A DNA stretch of 57,507 nucleotides, taken from positions 30,025-87,531 of the forward strand of contig MEDZ01000021.1 in assembly GCA_001724275.1 (NCBI GenBank). The letters are read 5' to 3'. Below the pieces are notes generated by a model. The model did no database searches and was not told where the DNA came from. It was given only the letters and a program-made list of their open reading frames with translations. Within the stretch, counting starts at the first letter, position 1, and the number at the start of each line of letters is the position of its first letter. The translations under genes were made by a program, and so were the position numbers. Source of the stretch: Gemmatimonadetes bacterium SCN 70-22 (GTDB taxonomy: Bacteria; Gemmatimonadota; Gemmatimonadetes; Gemmatimonadales; Gemmatimonadaceae). Positions 8,541 to 16,936 of the stretch are shown here, piece after piece.

Positions 8541-9230
8541 ATGCCCCGTCGCCGGCTGATCACCGAACGAGACGTCGTGCGTGCGCACCGCGAGCACCAG
8601 GCATCGATTGCCGCCGACGGCGCGCTCGTCACACCGGCCGCGCGAGACGCAGCCAGCAGACTCGGTGTCGTCCTGTCGACCGCAGCCGCCTCGCCGGGGA
8701 CGTCGACGCCGGCCCCGGCGCGCCCATCCGTGACCGCGGCGCGCTCCCCCGAGCGTCGTCCCCCTCCGACCGCCGCCGCCACCCGCGTGGCGATCGGCGC
8801 CGACCACGGCGGCGTCGCCATGAAGGACGCGATCCTCGCGTACCTGCGCGAGCGCGGCGCGGCGGTGCACGACGTCGGCACCTTCGGAACCGATGCCGTC
8901 GACTATCCCGACTTCGCCGTGGCCGTGGCGCGCGCCGTCGCATCCGGGGCGGCCGACGTCGGGATCATGGTCGACGGTGCCGGGATCGGGAGCTGCATGG
9001 CGGCGAACAAGGTCCCCGGGGCGCGCGCGGCCATGTGCCACGACGTCACCACCGCGTCGAACGCCCGCGAGCACAACAACGCCAACGTGCTCACGTTAGG
9101 CGGGACGCTGATCGGCGCGCGCCTCGCGCTCGACATCGTGCGCACCTTCCTCGACACGCCGTTCGCCGGGGGGCGCCACGCGCGGCGCGTCGACAAGGTC
9201 GACGCCCTCGATGCGGCGCGTGTCCCTTGA
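8541..9230 (+). CDS. rpiB: RpiB/LacAB-family sugar-phosphate isomerase with N-terminal extension
   Basis: A 229-residue protein. Residues 85-229 form an RpiB/LacAB-type isomerase: RVAIGADHGGVAMKD, DYPDFAVAVARAV, DGAGIGSCMAANKVPGARA and AREHNNANVLTLGG. Canonical RpiB interconverts ribose-5-P and ribulose-5-P. Two things are odd. The usual catalytic Cys of the CGTGIG loop is Asp here (VDGAGIG, D145), with a Cys seven residues later (C152). There is also an 80-residue N-terminal extension starting LITERDVVRAHREHQ and containing GALVTPAARDAASRLGV, a small-domain pattern that I associate with microcompartment-linked enzymes, followed by a Pro/Ala linker. No microcompartment genes are visible. The frame opens at 8307, but the ATG at 8541 starts the conserved extension. 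The substrate is therefore uncertain. Confidence 0.82.
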   Translation: MPRRRLITERDVVRAHREHQASIAADGALVTPAARDAASRLGVVLSTAAASPGTSTPAPARPSVTAARSPERRPPPTAAATRVAIGADHGGVAMKDAILAYLRERGAAVHDVGTFGTDAVDYPDFAVAVARAVASGAADVGIMVDGAGIGSCMAANKVPGARAAMCHDVTTASNAREHNNANVLTLGGTLIGARLALDIVRTFLDTPFAGGRHARRVDKVDALDAARVP

Positions 9231-9310
9231 CGCTCCCTGGCGTCGCCTGACATCTCCTAACGCCACCTAATACCACCTAACGCCACCTGACGCCACCTAA
9301 CGCTACTCGG
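9221..9310. repeat. 10-bp tandem array carrying stop codons, behind rpiB
   Basis: Consecutive 10-base units of the form cgccacctRA begin with the last codons of rpiB (tgtcccttga) and continue to about 9310. TGA or TAA recurs at 9228, 9248, 9258, 9268, 9278, 9288 and 9298, so all three frames are closed repeatedly. Confidence 0.75.
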
Positions 9311-9342
9311 CGCCCTCACCCCTTCCATCACCCCCACCCCCC

Positions 9343-10800
9343 GTGCCCCTCCCGTCTGCTCCTCGCTCGTCCTCGCGCCTCCTCGGCGCGTGCGTGCTCC
9401 TCGCCCTGGCCGCGCCGAGCGGTCTCCACGCCCAGGAGACCCCGACCCAGCGCGCCGCCGCCGTCGATGTCGTGAAGCGACAGGGTGAGCTGCAGCAGCG
9501 CATCGGCGCGGCCGCGCTGGCGACCCGACTGACCACCGCCGGGAACGCGCGGCGCGACGCCGTCGTCGCCCGGGCCCGGGCCCTCTGGGAGACCGAGCTC
9601 CAGGCGATGGCCGACGACATCACCCGGCATCCCGAGGTCGGCTTCAAGGAGGAGCGTTCGGTGAAGCTCCTCACCGACTACCTCACCAGGCACGGCTTCG
9701 CGGTGGAGACGGGGGTGGCGGGGCTCTCGACGGCGTTCGTCGCCCGCTACACCAAGGGGACGCCCGGCCCCAACCTCGGCGTCATCGTCGAGTACGACGC
9801 GCTGCGCGGGACGCTGCGGGACTATCACGGCGACCAGCACTCCGCGCAGGGGCCCGTGGGCCTGGCCGCCGCGGTCGCCGTGGCGGAGTTCCTGACCAGC
9901 AGCAAGACGCCGGGGACCGTCACCGTGTACGGCACGCCAGCCGAGGAGATGATGCCCCCGCCCTCGAAGAGCGTGATGCACCAGGGCGGGGTCTTCAACG
10001 GCGCCGACGTCATCGTCCGCTCGCACTCGTCGACCAACACGCAACGTCCCGCGCCCGGCTTCGGCACCTGCTGCCTCAACATCGACGGGGTGCGCTACGT
10101 CTTCTCCGGCGCGCCGGCGCACCAGATGACCGCCTGGGAGGGGCGCGACGCGCTGACCGCCGTCATCCACCTCTTCCAGGCCATCGACGGGCTGCGCAAG
10201 AACATGCGTCCCGAGACGCGCATCCAGGGGATCATCACCGAGGGGGGGAAGGCCCCCAACGTCGTCCCCGACCGCGCGGTGGCCGACTTCTACATCCGCT
10301 ACCCGGACGAGGTGTACCTGGCACAGGTCCGTGAGCTGGTCGACAACGCGGCGCGCGGCGCCGCGCTCGCGACCGGGACGAGGGTGACCATCGAGAACTA
10401 CGGCGCCATGCGCGACGGGATCTCGGTTGCGGCGCTGAACGAGGTCGCCTTCGCGTACCTCAGGAAGTACGGCGCGACCCGCGTGCTGACCGAGCCCCAG
10501 AAGCCGCAGGGCTACGAGGAGACCGGCTCCGTCTCTCGCGACATTCCCGGCGCCGGCTTCTCCGCATTCACCTCGACCGGCGGCTTCCACACGTACGAAA
10601 TGGAGGCCGACGCCCTGGGCGAGGTGGGACATGCCGGCTTCCGCATCGATGCCATGGCCATGGCGGCGCTCCTCACCGACTTCGCCACCGACGCCGAGTT
10701 CCGCGCCAAGGTGAAGGAGGAGTTCGCGACCACCAGGGCGCTGTTCGGCGATTACGTGGCGGCACTGCAGAAGGCCTACCCCCTCCCGGCGGTCAAGTAG
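9343..10800 (+). CDS. secreted M20-family amidohydrolase/peptidase (AbgB-like)
   Basis: A 485-residue protein beginning at GTG with a signal peptide (LLGACVLLALAAPSGLHAQ). The body is M20D-like: IVEYDALRGTLRDYHGDQHSAQ holds metal-ligand candidates, VTVYGTPAEEMMPP has the catalytic Glu pair, and DVIVRSHSSTNTQ and FSGAPAHQMTAWEGRDAL form the dimerisation-domain region. Members hydrolyse aminoacyl or acyl amides such as p-aminobenzoyl-glutamate or N-acyl amino acids; the substrate here is unknown. Export indicates periplasmic action. It stands alone and is followed by a strong hairpin shared with the convergent Rieske operon. Confidence 0.82.
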   Translation: MPLPSAPRSSSRLLGACVLLALAAPSGLHAQETPTQRAAAVDVVKRQGELQQRIGAAALATRLTTAGNARRDAVVARARALWETELQAMADDITRHPEVGFKEERSVKLLTDYLTRHGFAVETGVAGLSTAFVARYTKGTPGPNLGVIVEYDALRGTLRDYHGDQHSAQGPVGLAAAVAVAEFLTSSKTPGTVTVYGTPAEEMMPPPSKSVMHQGGVFNGADVIVRSHSSTNTQRPAPGFGTCCLNIDGVRYVFSGAPAHQMTAWEGRDALTAVIHLFQAIDGLRKNMRPETRIQGIITEGGKAPNVVPDRAVADFYIRYPDEVYLAQVRELVDNAARGAALATGTRVTIENYGAMRDGISVAALNEVAFAYLRKYGATRVLTEPQKPQGYEETGSVSRDIPGAGFSAFTSTGGFHTYEMEADALGEVGHAGFRIDAMAMAALLTDFATDAEFRAKVKEEFATTRALFGDYVAALQKAYPLPAVK

Positions 10801-10828
10801 CGCGGCGTCGTCCGCCAGACGCAACAAC

Positions 10829-10857
10829 GGGGCGCCGGCCGGCCTGGCTGGCGCCCC
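10829..10857. terminator. bidirectional hairpin between M20 and Rieske genes
   Basis: GGGGCGCC and GGCGCCCC form an 8-bp stem, with a possible GGCC/GGCC inner stem. The hairpin lies 29 bases after the M20 stop and between convergent genes. Confidence 0.6.
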
Positions 10858-10910
10858 CTCGTCGTCTTCGCGCCTCACGCAGGCGGGAACCCGCCTCGTC
10901 CCCGCCCCGC

Positions 10911-11477
10911 TCAGGCAGGGACCTTGGCGCCTCCCCACCCTGCAGGATCGGCATCCTGCTCGAAGAGCGCGTCGAGGTTCACGAGCAGGCGGTCTCCCTC
11001 GCGTCGCACCGCGAAGCGGTCCATCGCCCGTGTGGCACGCCCCGAAATGAAGACGCCATCGGGTTGGTACTGCGACTTGTGGCGCGGACACTGGAAGCGC
11101 CCGGCCGTCGGGTTCCAGCGAAGGGCCGTGTTCTGGTGCGGGCAGCTGAGGGCGAAGGCGTACAGCATCCCCGCATGGCGGGCGATGATGACCCCCGCCT
11201 GCTTGTCGATCGAGACGCCGTCGGTTGCCGGGACGGGATACGCCACCTCCTGTCCGCCAGCCGCAACCCCGCGCACCACGGCCGCCGGGAGCGCCATCGC
11301 GTCGCGGGGGAGGAGGCCGTCCACGGCCAGCGCGGCCAGCGCGGCCAGCGCCGCCGCCATCCCGCCAAGGAAGGCGCGACGGCTGGCGCGCAGGTCACAC
11401 CCGCCGCAGGCCTCGGCACCGGGCGGCTCGGCAGCTGGTGTGCCTTCTGGTTCCATGCGGTACATGATCTCCCCCAT
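10911..11477 (-). CDS. Tat-exported Rieske [2Fe-2S] protein
   Basis: A 188-residue protein. It has a short Cys-containing N-terminus (EACGGCDLRASRRAFLGG) leading into a twin-arginine signal and a hydrophobic stretch rich in Ala. The C-terminal Rieske domain (about 85-175) binds a [2Fe-2S] cluster through CPHQNTALRW and FQCPRHKSQYQPDG, giving the CxH and CxxH ligand pairs. It is the last gene of a three-gene operon, and its ATG overlaps the preceding stop by one base (TGATG). A periplasmic electron-transfer role with the two membrane proteins is inferred. It is not a standard bc1 Rieske arrangement, because no cytochrome b or c1 gene is adjacent. Confidence 0.85.
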   Translation of the reverse strand: MGEIMYRMEPEGTPAAEPPGAEACGGCDLRASRRAFLGGMAAALAALAALAVDGLLPRDAMALPAAVVRGVAAGGQEVAYPVPATDGVSIDKQAGVIIARHAGMLYAFALSCPHQNTALRWNPTAGRFQCPRHKSQYQPDGVFISGRATRAMDRFAVRREGDRLLVNLDALFEQDADPAGWGGAKVPA

Positions 11478-11983
11478 CAGGCAGCGGTCACGAGGAACGT
11501 GCTCGACAGCACCAGCGCGAACCACAGCGCCAGGCTGGCGTACGAAAGGCCGGCGAGTCGCTTCCACTGCCGCCGCTCGCCCTCGGGGCCAGGCGGCGCG
11601 GGAATCGGGCGTTCGGCGCGCGTGATGAGGGCGCCGTTGGCGAGCAGCGCAACCAGCAGCCCCATCTTCACCCAGAACACCGGCGTCCCCAGCAGCGTCT
11701 CCACGTCGGCGGCCAGGAGGAGGATCCCGCTGGCGACGACTACGCCCAATCCCAGGAGGATCGCGCGGTGCGAGGCGCGCAGCCCTTGCAGCGCGTGCGC
11801 GCGCTCCCCGGGCTCGCGGCGCGCCGCGGCCAGGGTGGCACGATCGGTCGTCACCGCACCACCGCCGCTGAGCAGCACCCCCCCCAGGTGCGCGAACATC
11901 ACGAACGACTGCAACACGGTGCTGTGGTTGTACAGGTCTGCCCACGGCTGTGCAGCGGCGGCGAGATGGGCCACGATGGACAT
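11477..11983 (-). CDS. four-helix membrane protein of the Rieske operon
   Basis: A 168-residue protein that I cannot assign to a named family. Four hydrophobic segments are visible: around LQSFVMFAHLGGVLLSGG, AILLGLGVVVASGILLLA, FWVKMGLLVALLANGALI and YASLALWFALVLSSTFLV. His residues near the first helices (NHSTVL, FAHLGG, ASHRAIL) could bind haem or a quinone, but this is only suggestive. It begins 5 bases after the upstream gene and overlaps the Rieske start, so all three are co-translated. The longer open frame to 12295 is rejected because it overlaps the upstream gene. Confidence 0.7.
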   Translation of the reverse strand: MSIVAHLAAAAQPWADLYNHSTVLQSFVMFAHLGGVLLSGGGAVTTDRATLAAARREPGERAHALQGLRASHRAILLGLGVVVASGILLLAADVETLLGTPVFWVKMGLLVALLANGALITRAERPIPAPPGPEGERRQWKRLAGLSYASLALWFALVLSSTFLVTAA

Positions 11984-11988
11984 CGCGC

Positions 11989-12636
11989 TCACTCGCGGCG
12001 GAATGGCGGCAGCATCATCAGCCACCCCGCGGCCGCGATCCCCATCGAGGTGAGGGCCAGCGACTTGTGCGTCTGCAGGCGTGAGCGGTCGCTCCCCCCC
12101 TCGTCCTCGGCGAAGGCCGGGGTGATCGCGAATCCCGCATCGGCGGCGAGCATCAGGACGGCGTGGGCCGTGCGCCAGCGACGGGCAGTCGGGTCCCGAC
12201 GTGAGTCCCACCAGTTCCACCCCCCCGTGAGCGTGTTCACGCCGAACAGGACCCCCGTGGCGCCGGCGAGCGCCGGGTGCCAGTCGCGCGCCCACTTCGG
12301 GGCGCCGTCACGCCCCTTGTCCAGCAGCTGCTGCCCCGCTGCGTACTGCGCGACGAAGATCGGGAGCATCGTCCACGATGCCAGCTGGTGGATGCGCAGC
12401 CTACGCCCGTACCAGTCGCTGTACTCGATCGCCGCCGGGCGCCGGCGCGTGGTGTCGCCCGGCGCGGCCACGACCACCGCGCGGGAGGGGAGCTCGCCGG
12501 GCGGCCCCATCACGAATGGCGAGGCGACCCGCTCCTGCCCTCCTGCCAGGGAGGGAATCGCAAGGGCCGCGGCGAGCGCCATGGCGCCCAGCGCTCCGGT
12601 CGGCGCCCTGCGTCCGTGCGAGGAGTTCACCCACAT
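11989..12636 (-). CDS. signal-peptide membrane protein, cytochrome b561-like topology
   Basis: A 215-residue protein with a signal peptide (LGAMALAAALAIPSLAGGQ), a soluble part of about 50 residues and then four hydrophobic segments. Each is preceded by or contains His: RIHQLASWTMLPIFVAQY, DWHPALAGATGVLFGV, RTAHAVLMLAADAGFAI and THKSLALTSMGIAAAGW. The four-helix, four-His layout recalls b-type di-haem proteins, but I recognise no family signature. A GGAGGG Shine-Dalgarno lies 5-10 bases before the ATG. First gene of the operon that continues with a membrane protein and the Tat Rieske protein. Confidence 0.68.
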   Translation of the reverse strand: MWVNSSHGRRAPTGALGAMALAAALAIPSLAGGQERVASPFVMGPPGELPSRAVVVAAPGDTTRRRPAAIEYSDWYGRRLRIHQLASWTMLPIFVAQYAAGQQLLDKGRDGAPKWARDWHPALAGATGVLFGVNTLTGGWNWWDSRRDPTARRWRTAHAVLMLAADAGFAITPAFAEDEGGSDRSRLQTHKSLALTSMGIAAAGWLMMLPPFRRE

Positions 12637-12776
12637 ACCATCCCTCCGCTGGTGGTTCGTCGGTCGCGTCCCGGAGATCTAGCGCGATCCCCTTAACGAC
12701 CGATGAATGCCCGCGCTCCCCCTTCCCTTCGCGGGCACCGGGATTTCACCCTCACGCAGGGTGGGGGATGCCCATC

Positions 12777-12803
12777 TTGCATCACCATTCCCCCCGGTAG
12801 ATT
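12777..12803 (+). promoter_or_regulatory. maeB promoter, leaderless type
   Basis: TTGCAT at 12777-12782 and TAGATT at 12798-12803 are spaced by 15 bases. The -10 ends 6 bases before the maeB ATG at 12810, and no Shine-Dalgarno is present, so a leaderless transcript is likely. Confidence 0.4.
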
Positions 12804-12809
12804 ACGGGC

Positions 12810-15113
12810 ATGAAACGCATCGACGCCCTCGACTATCACGCCCTTCCCAAACCGGGGAAGATCGCGGTCGTTCCGACCAAGCCCCTGAACAACCAGCGCG
12901 ACCTTTCCCTGGCCTACTCGCCCGGGGTCGCGGAACCCTGCCTGGAGATCCAGAAGAACCCCAACGACGCCTACCGCTACACGGCGCGGGGGAACCTGGT
13001 CGCCGTCGTGACCAACGGCACCGCGGTCCTCGGGCTCGGGAACATCGGCGCGCTCGCGGGGAAGCCGGTCATGGAGGGCAAGGGCAACCTGTTCAAGCAG
13101 TTCGCCGACATCGACGTCTTCGACCTCGAGGTCGGGTCGGAGAACGCCGACGACGTGATCCGCTTCTGCCAGCTCCTCGAGCCGACCGTGGGAGGGATCA
13201 ACCTCGAGGACATCAAGGCGCCCGACTGCTTCTACATCGAGGAGACGCTGCGGAAGACGATGAAGATCCCCGTCTTCCACGACGACCAGCACGGGACGGC
13301 GATCATCTCCGGCGCCGCGCTCCTCAACGCCGTCGAGGTCGTGGAGAAGGACATCTCGCAGATCCGGGTCGTCTTTTCGGGGGCGGGCGCGTCGGCCATC
13401 GCGACCGCCTCGCACTACGTCCGGCTCGGAGTCCGGCGCGAGAACATCACCATGTGCGACAAGGCCGGCGTGATCTGGAAGGGGCGCCCCGAGCACATGG
13501 ATCCGTACAAGGCGCGTTTCGCCAACGACACCAGCGCCCGCACCCTCAAGGAGGCGCTGGCCGGGGCCGATGTCTTCGTGGGGCTATCGGCGGCTGGGGC
13601 CATGACCCAGGACATGGTGGCGGTCATGGGCCCCAACCCCATCATCTTCGCCCTCGCCAACCCCGTCCCGGAGATCCTCCCCGAGGAAGTCAAGGCGGTT
13701 CGCGACGACGCGATCGTCGCCACCGGACGTTCGGACTACCCGAACCAGGTCAACAACGTCCTGGGCTTCCCCTTCATCTTCCGTGGGGCGCTCGACGCGC
13801 GAGCGACCGAGGTCAACGAGGAGATGAAGATGGCCGCCACCCGCGCCCTCGCCGCCCTCGCCAAGGAAGACGTGCCGGAGTCGGTGTCGGCGCTGTACGG
13901 ACTCAGCAAGGTGAAGTTCGGGCGCGAGTACCTGATCCCCTTCCCCTTCGACCCGCGGGCCCTGCTGTGGGTGGCGCCGGCGGTGGCGTGGGCAGCCGTG
14001 GCCAGCGGAGTCGCCCAGGAGTTCATCGAGGTCGAGGAGTACCGCCAGCAGCTGGAGGCCCGCCTCGGCCGCGCCAAGGGGATCATGCGCGGGATCATCA
14101 ACCGTGCCCTTCGCGACCCCAAGCGGATCGCCCTCCCCGAGGGCGAGGCGCGCAAGATGATTCGGGCCGCCCGCCTTCTCGTGGACGAGGGAATCGCCCA
14201 GCCCATCCTGCTCGGCAACGAGGAGACCATTCGGCGCAAGGCGCAGCAGGACGGCATCGACATCTCCGACATCCAGATCGAGGATCCGGCACGCTCCCCG
14301 CGACTGGAGAGCTACGCCGTGCACCTCTGGGAGCGGCGGCAGCGCAAGGGATTGTCGCTGGCGGAGGCGCACCGTCGCGTCGTCAATGGCAACTATTTCG
14401 GGAACGTCATGGTCGCCAAGGGCGACGCCGATGCGCTCCTGACCGGGATGACGACCACCTACCCGGAGGCGCTCCGCCCCGCCCTGGAGGTGATCGGGGC
14501 CAATCCCAAGGCGGGGCTGGTCGCCGGGATGTACATGCTTGTCTTCGAGAAGCACGTCATCTTCTGCGGTGACACGACCGTCAACATCGAGCCGACATCG
14601 GAGCAGCTGGCGCAGATCGCCTACGCCGCCGCCCGCATCGTGCGGGCCTTCGGGCAGACGCCGAAGGTGGCCATGTTGTCGTTCTCCAACTTTGGCTCGG
14701 TACGCCACCCCGAGGCCTCGCGGGTGGCCCAGGCCGTGGCGCTCGTTCGCCAACGCGATCCGTCGCTCATGGTGGACGGCGAGATGCAGGCCGATACCGC
14801 GGTGGACGAAGCCATCCTCGCCGAGTCGTTCCCGTTCAGCACTCTCAAGGAATCGGCCAACGTGTTGATCTTCCCCAACTTGAGTGCGGGGAACATTGCG
14901 TACAAGTTGTTACGGGACCTGGGCGGTGCGACCGCCATTGGTCCGATCCTGGTCGGCATGGCCCACCCTGTTCATATCCTGGAGCAGGGGGCGGACGTTC
15001 CCGACATCGTGAACATGGCCGCCGTCGCGGTCATGGACGCGCAGGAGCGCGGACGCTCGTCGTCACGGGATCTGCAACCCCCGGGCGGGGCACGCGCGTT
15101 TTCCTTCCTCTGA
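12810..15113 (+). CDS. maeB: NADP-type malic enzyme with phosphotransacetylase-like domain (MaeB)
   Basis: A 767-residue protein that decarboxylates malate to pyruvate with NAD(P) reduction. The N-terminal malic domain shows [16 protein letters not shown] near residue 33. [18 protein letters not shown] near 155 holds the metal and substrate sites, and the [18 protein letters not shown] nucleotide-binding loop lies near 190. From about residue 430 comes a phosphate acetyl/butyryltransferase-like domain ([34 protein letters not shown]), usually regulatory in MaeB. It lies 70 bases before pckA in the same direction, so both supply or drain the C4/C3 node. A leaderless promoter is indicated. Confidence 0.95.
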   Translation: MKRIDALDYHALPKPGKIAVVPTKPLNNQRDLSLAYSPGVAEPCLEIQKNPNDAYRYTARGNLVAVVTNGTAVLGLGNIGALAGKPVMEGKGNLFKQFADIDVFDLEVGSENADDVIRFCQLLEPTVGGINLEDIKAPDCFYIEETLRKTMKIPVFHDDQHGTAIISGAALLNAVEVVEKDISQIRVVFSGAGASAIATASHYVRLGVRRENITMCDKAGVIWKGRPEHMDPYKARFANDTSARTLKEALAGADVFVGLSAAGAMTQDMVAVMGPNPIIFALANPVPEILPEEVKAVRDDAIVATGRSDYPNQVNNVLGFPFIFRGALDARATEVNEEMKMAATRALAALAKEDVPESVSALYGLSKVKFGREYLIPFPFDPRALLWVAPAVAWAAVASGVAQEFIEVEEYRQQLEARLGRAKGIMRGIINRALRDPKRIALPEGEARKMIRAARLLVDEGIAQPILLGNEETIRRKAQQDGIDISDIQIEDPARSPRLESYAVHLWERRQRKGLSLAEAHRRVVNGNYFGNVMVAKGDADALLTGMTTTYPEALRPALEVIGANPKAGLVAGMYMLVFEKHVIFCGDTTVNIEPTSEQLAQIAYAAARIVRAFGQTPKVAMLSFSNFGSVRHPEASRVAQAVALVRQRDPSLMVDGEMQADTAVDEAILAESFPFSTLKESANVLIFPNLSAGNIAYKLLRDLGGATAIGPILVGMAHPVHILEQGADVPDIVNMAAVAVMDAQERGRSSSRDLQPPGGARAFSFL

Positions 15114-15183
15114 TCGTCATACTCCACCTACCAGGGCCACGCCCGGCGCTCCCGGCCGCGGCGTGCCCATTTCCCGACTTCTC

Positions 15184-16779
15184 ATGGCCATCACGACTTC
15201 CCCCCAGAATGCCCTCGCGGGCCAGGGGCTCAATCCGAAGGGGACGATCCACTGGAACCTCATCTCCCCGATGCTGGTGCAGGAGGCGATCGCGCGCCAC
15301 GAAGGGACGCTGGCCGACATGGGCCCGTTCGTCGCCATCACCGCGCCGCACACCGGGCGGTCGCCCAACGACAAGTTCGTGGTGAAGGAACCCTCCACCG
15401 CCGGGGACGTCGACTGGGGGAAGGTGAACCAGCCGATCTCGGAGGAGCACTTCGAGCTCCTCCTGGCAGAGGTGCGGGCGTACCTCGATGCGCTGGACGA
15501 CGTGTTCGTCCAGGACCTCTTCTGCGGCGCCGATCCCCGGCACCGGCTCAGCGTCCGCTACGTCACGCCTAACGCCTGGCACGCCCACTTCGTGCGGAAC
15601 ATGTTCATCCGCCCGGCAGCGGACGAACTGGCGAGCTTCGCCCCCAACTTCACCGTCCTGCACGCCCCCGAGTTCCACGCCACGCCCGAGAAGCACGGAA
15701 CGCGCAGCGGAACCTTCATCGTCTTGCACCTGGCCAAGCGCATGATCCTCATCGGGGGGACGCGCTACGCCGGCGAGCTCAAGAAGGCGATGTTCACGGT
15801 GATGAACTACCTGATGCCGAAGCAGGGGGTCCTCTCCATGCACTGCTCGGCGAACATCGGCCCCAAGGGTGACACCGCCCTCTTCTTCGGCCTGTCGGGT
15901 ACGGGGAAGACGACGCTCTCGGCCGACCCGGAGCGCGGGCTCATCGGCGACGACGAGCACGGCTGGTCGGACGAGGGCGTCTTCAACTACGAGGGCGGGT
16001 GCTACGCCAAGGTGATCAACCTGTCGCCGGAGCAGGAGCCCGACATCTATGCCACCACGCAGATGTTCGGGACGATCCTCGAGAACGTCGTCCTCGACCC
16101 GGCCACGCGCAAGGTGCGCTTCGAGGAGCAGACGATCACCGAGAACACGCGCGCCTCGTACCCGCTGCACTACATCCGCAATCACGTCCCCTCGGGACGC
16201 GGCGGGCACCCGAAGAACATTGTCTTCCTGACCGCCGACGCCTTCGGCGTCCTCCCGCCCATCGCGCGCCTGACGCGCGAGCAGGCGATGTACTACTTCA
16301 TGAGCGGCTACACCGCCAAGGTGGCGGGGACGGAGCGCGGCGTCACCGAGCCGCAGGCGACGTTCTCCTCGTGCTTCGGCGCGGTCTTCCTGGTGTGGCA
16401 CGCCTCCAAGTACGCCGAGATGCTCGGCCAGCTGATCGACGAGCACGGGTCGCGCGTCTGGCTCGTGAACACCGGTTGGAGCGGCGGCCCCTACGGCGTG
16501 GGCTCGCGGATGAAGCTCGCCTACACGCGCGCGATGGTCCGCGCCCTCCTCGACGACGCGCTCGAGGGCATCCCCTTCTCCCCCGACCCCATCTTCGGGC
16601 TGTCGATCCCGGCCAAGGTGCCTAACGTCCCGTCCGAGGTCCTGGACCCGCGCCGGACGTGGGGCGAGGGCGCCGCCTACGACGCCCAGGCGAAGAAGCT
16701 GGCGGAGATGTTCCGGAAGAACTTCGAGAAGTTCGGGGCGGTCGCCCCGGCGATCGTCGCCGCGGGACCCAAGGGCTAG
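15184..16779 (+). CDS. pckA: phosphoenolpyruvate carboxykinase (ATP)
   Basis: A 531-residue cytosolic enzyme converting oxaloacetate and ATP to PEP, CO2 and ADP in gluconeogenesis. Visible landmarks are APHTGRSPNDKFVVKE near residue 53, the PEPCK P-loop GLSGTGKTTLS near 238, GDDEHGWSDEGVFNYEGG near 257 with metal ligands, and YTAKVAGTERGVTEPQ near 378. The ATG at 15184 is preferred over an in-frame GTG at 15163, because family members start close to the TIHWNL region. It sits just downstream of maeB. Two CGTTAGGC octamers lie in its antisense strand (15567, 16620). An 8-bp hairpin follows. Confidence 0.95.
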   Translation: MAITTSPQNALAGQGLNPKGTIHWNLISPMLVQEAIARHEGTLADMGPFVAITAPHTGRSPNDKFVVKEPSTAGDVDWGKVNQPISEEHFELLLAEVRAYLDALDDVFVQDLFCGADPRHRLSVRYVTPNAWHAHFVRNMFIRPAADELASFAPNFTVLHAPEFHATPEKHGTRSGTFIVLHLAKRMILIGGTRYAGELKKAMFTVMNYLMPKQGVLSMHCSANIGPKGDTALFFGLSGTGKTTLSADPERGLIGDDEHGWSDEGVFNYEGGCYAKVINLSPEQEPDIYATTQMFGTILENVVLDPATRKVRFEEQTITENTRASYPLHYIRNHVPSGRGGHPKNIVFLTADAFGVLPPIARLTREQAMYYFMSGYTAKVAGTERGVTEPQATFSSCFGAVFLVWHASKYAEMLGQLIDEHGSRVWLVNTGWSGGPYGVGSRMKLAYTRAMVRALLDDALEGIPFSPDPIFGLSIPAKVPNVPSEVLDPRRTWGEGAAYDAQAKKLAEMFRKNFEKFGAVAPAIVAAGPKG

Positions 16780-16793
16780 CGACACGACGCGCG

Positions 16794-16816
16794 CGTCGGC
16801 ATCCGCGTTGCCGACG
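16794..16816. terminator. hairpin after pckA
   Basis: CGTCGGCA and TGCCGACG form a perfect 8-bp stem with a 7-base loop, 15 bases after the pckA stop. No T-run follows. Confidence 0.5.
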
Positions 16817-16843
16817 TCCCGGAACGACTCACCCGCGCCATCC

Positions 16844-16882
16844 GGCCGCCCTGCAACAGCATGATGCTGGCGCAGGGCGGCC
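16844..16882. other. long imperfect intergenic hairpin
   Basis: GGCCGCCCTGC pairs with GCAGGGCGGCC (11 bp). It encloses a 3x3 internal loop and an inner AGCAT/ATGCT pairing. It lies between the pckA hairpin and an 8-bp tandem repeat, upstream of the HD gene. Confidence 0.5.
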
Positions 16883-16891
16883 GTTTCGCCA

Positions 16892-16923
16892 TCTTCTCGT
16901 CTTCTCGTCTTCTCGTCTTCTCG
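16892..16923. repeat. 8-bp tandem repeat upstream of HD gene start
   Basis: Four perfect TCTTCTCG units end 13 bases before the GTG start at 16937. The tract is pure pyrimidine except for the G of each unit and lies where a Shine-Dalgarno would be expected. Confidence 0.8.
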
Positions 16924-16936
16924 TTTCTGTGGTCCC

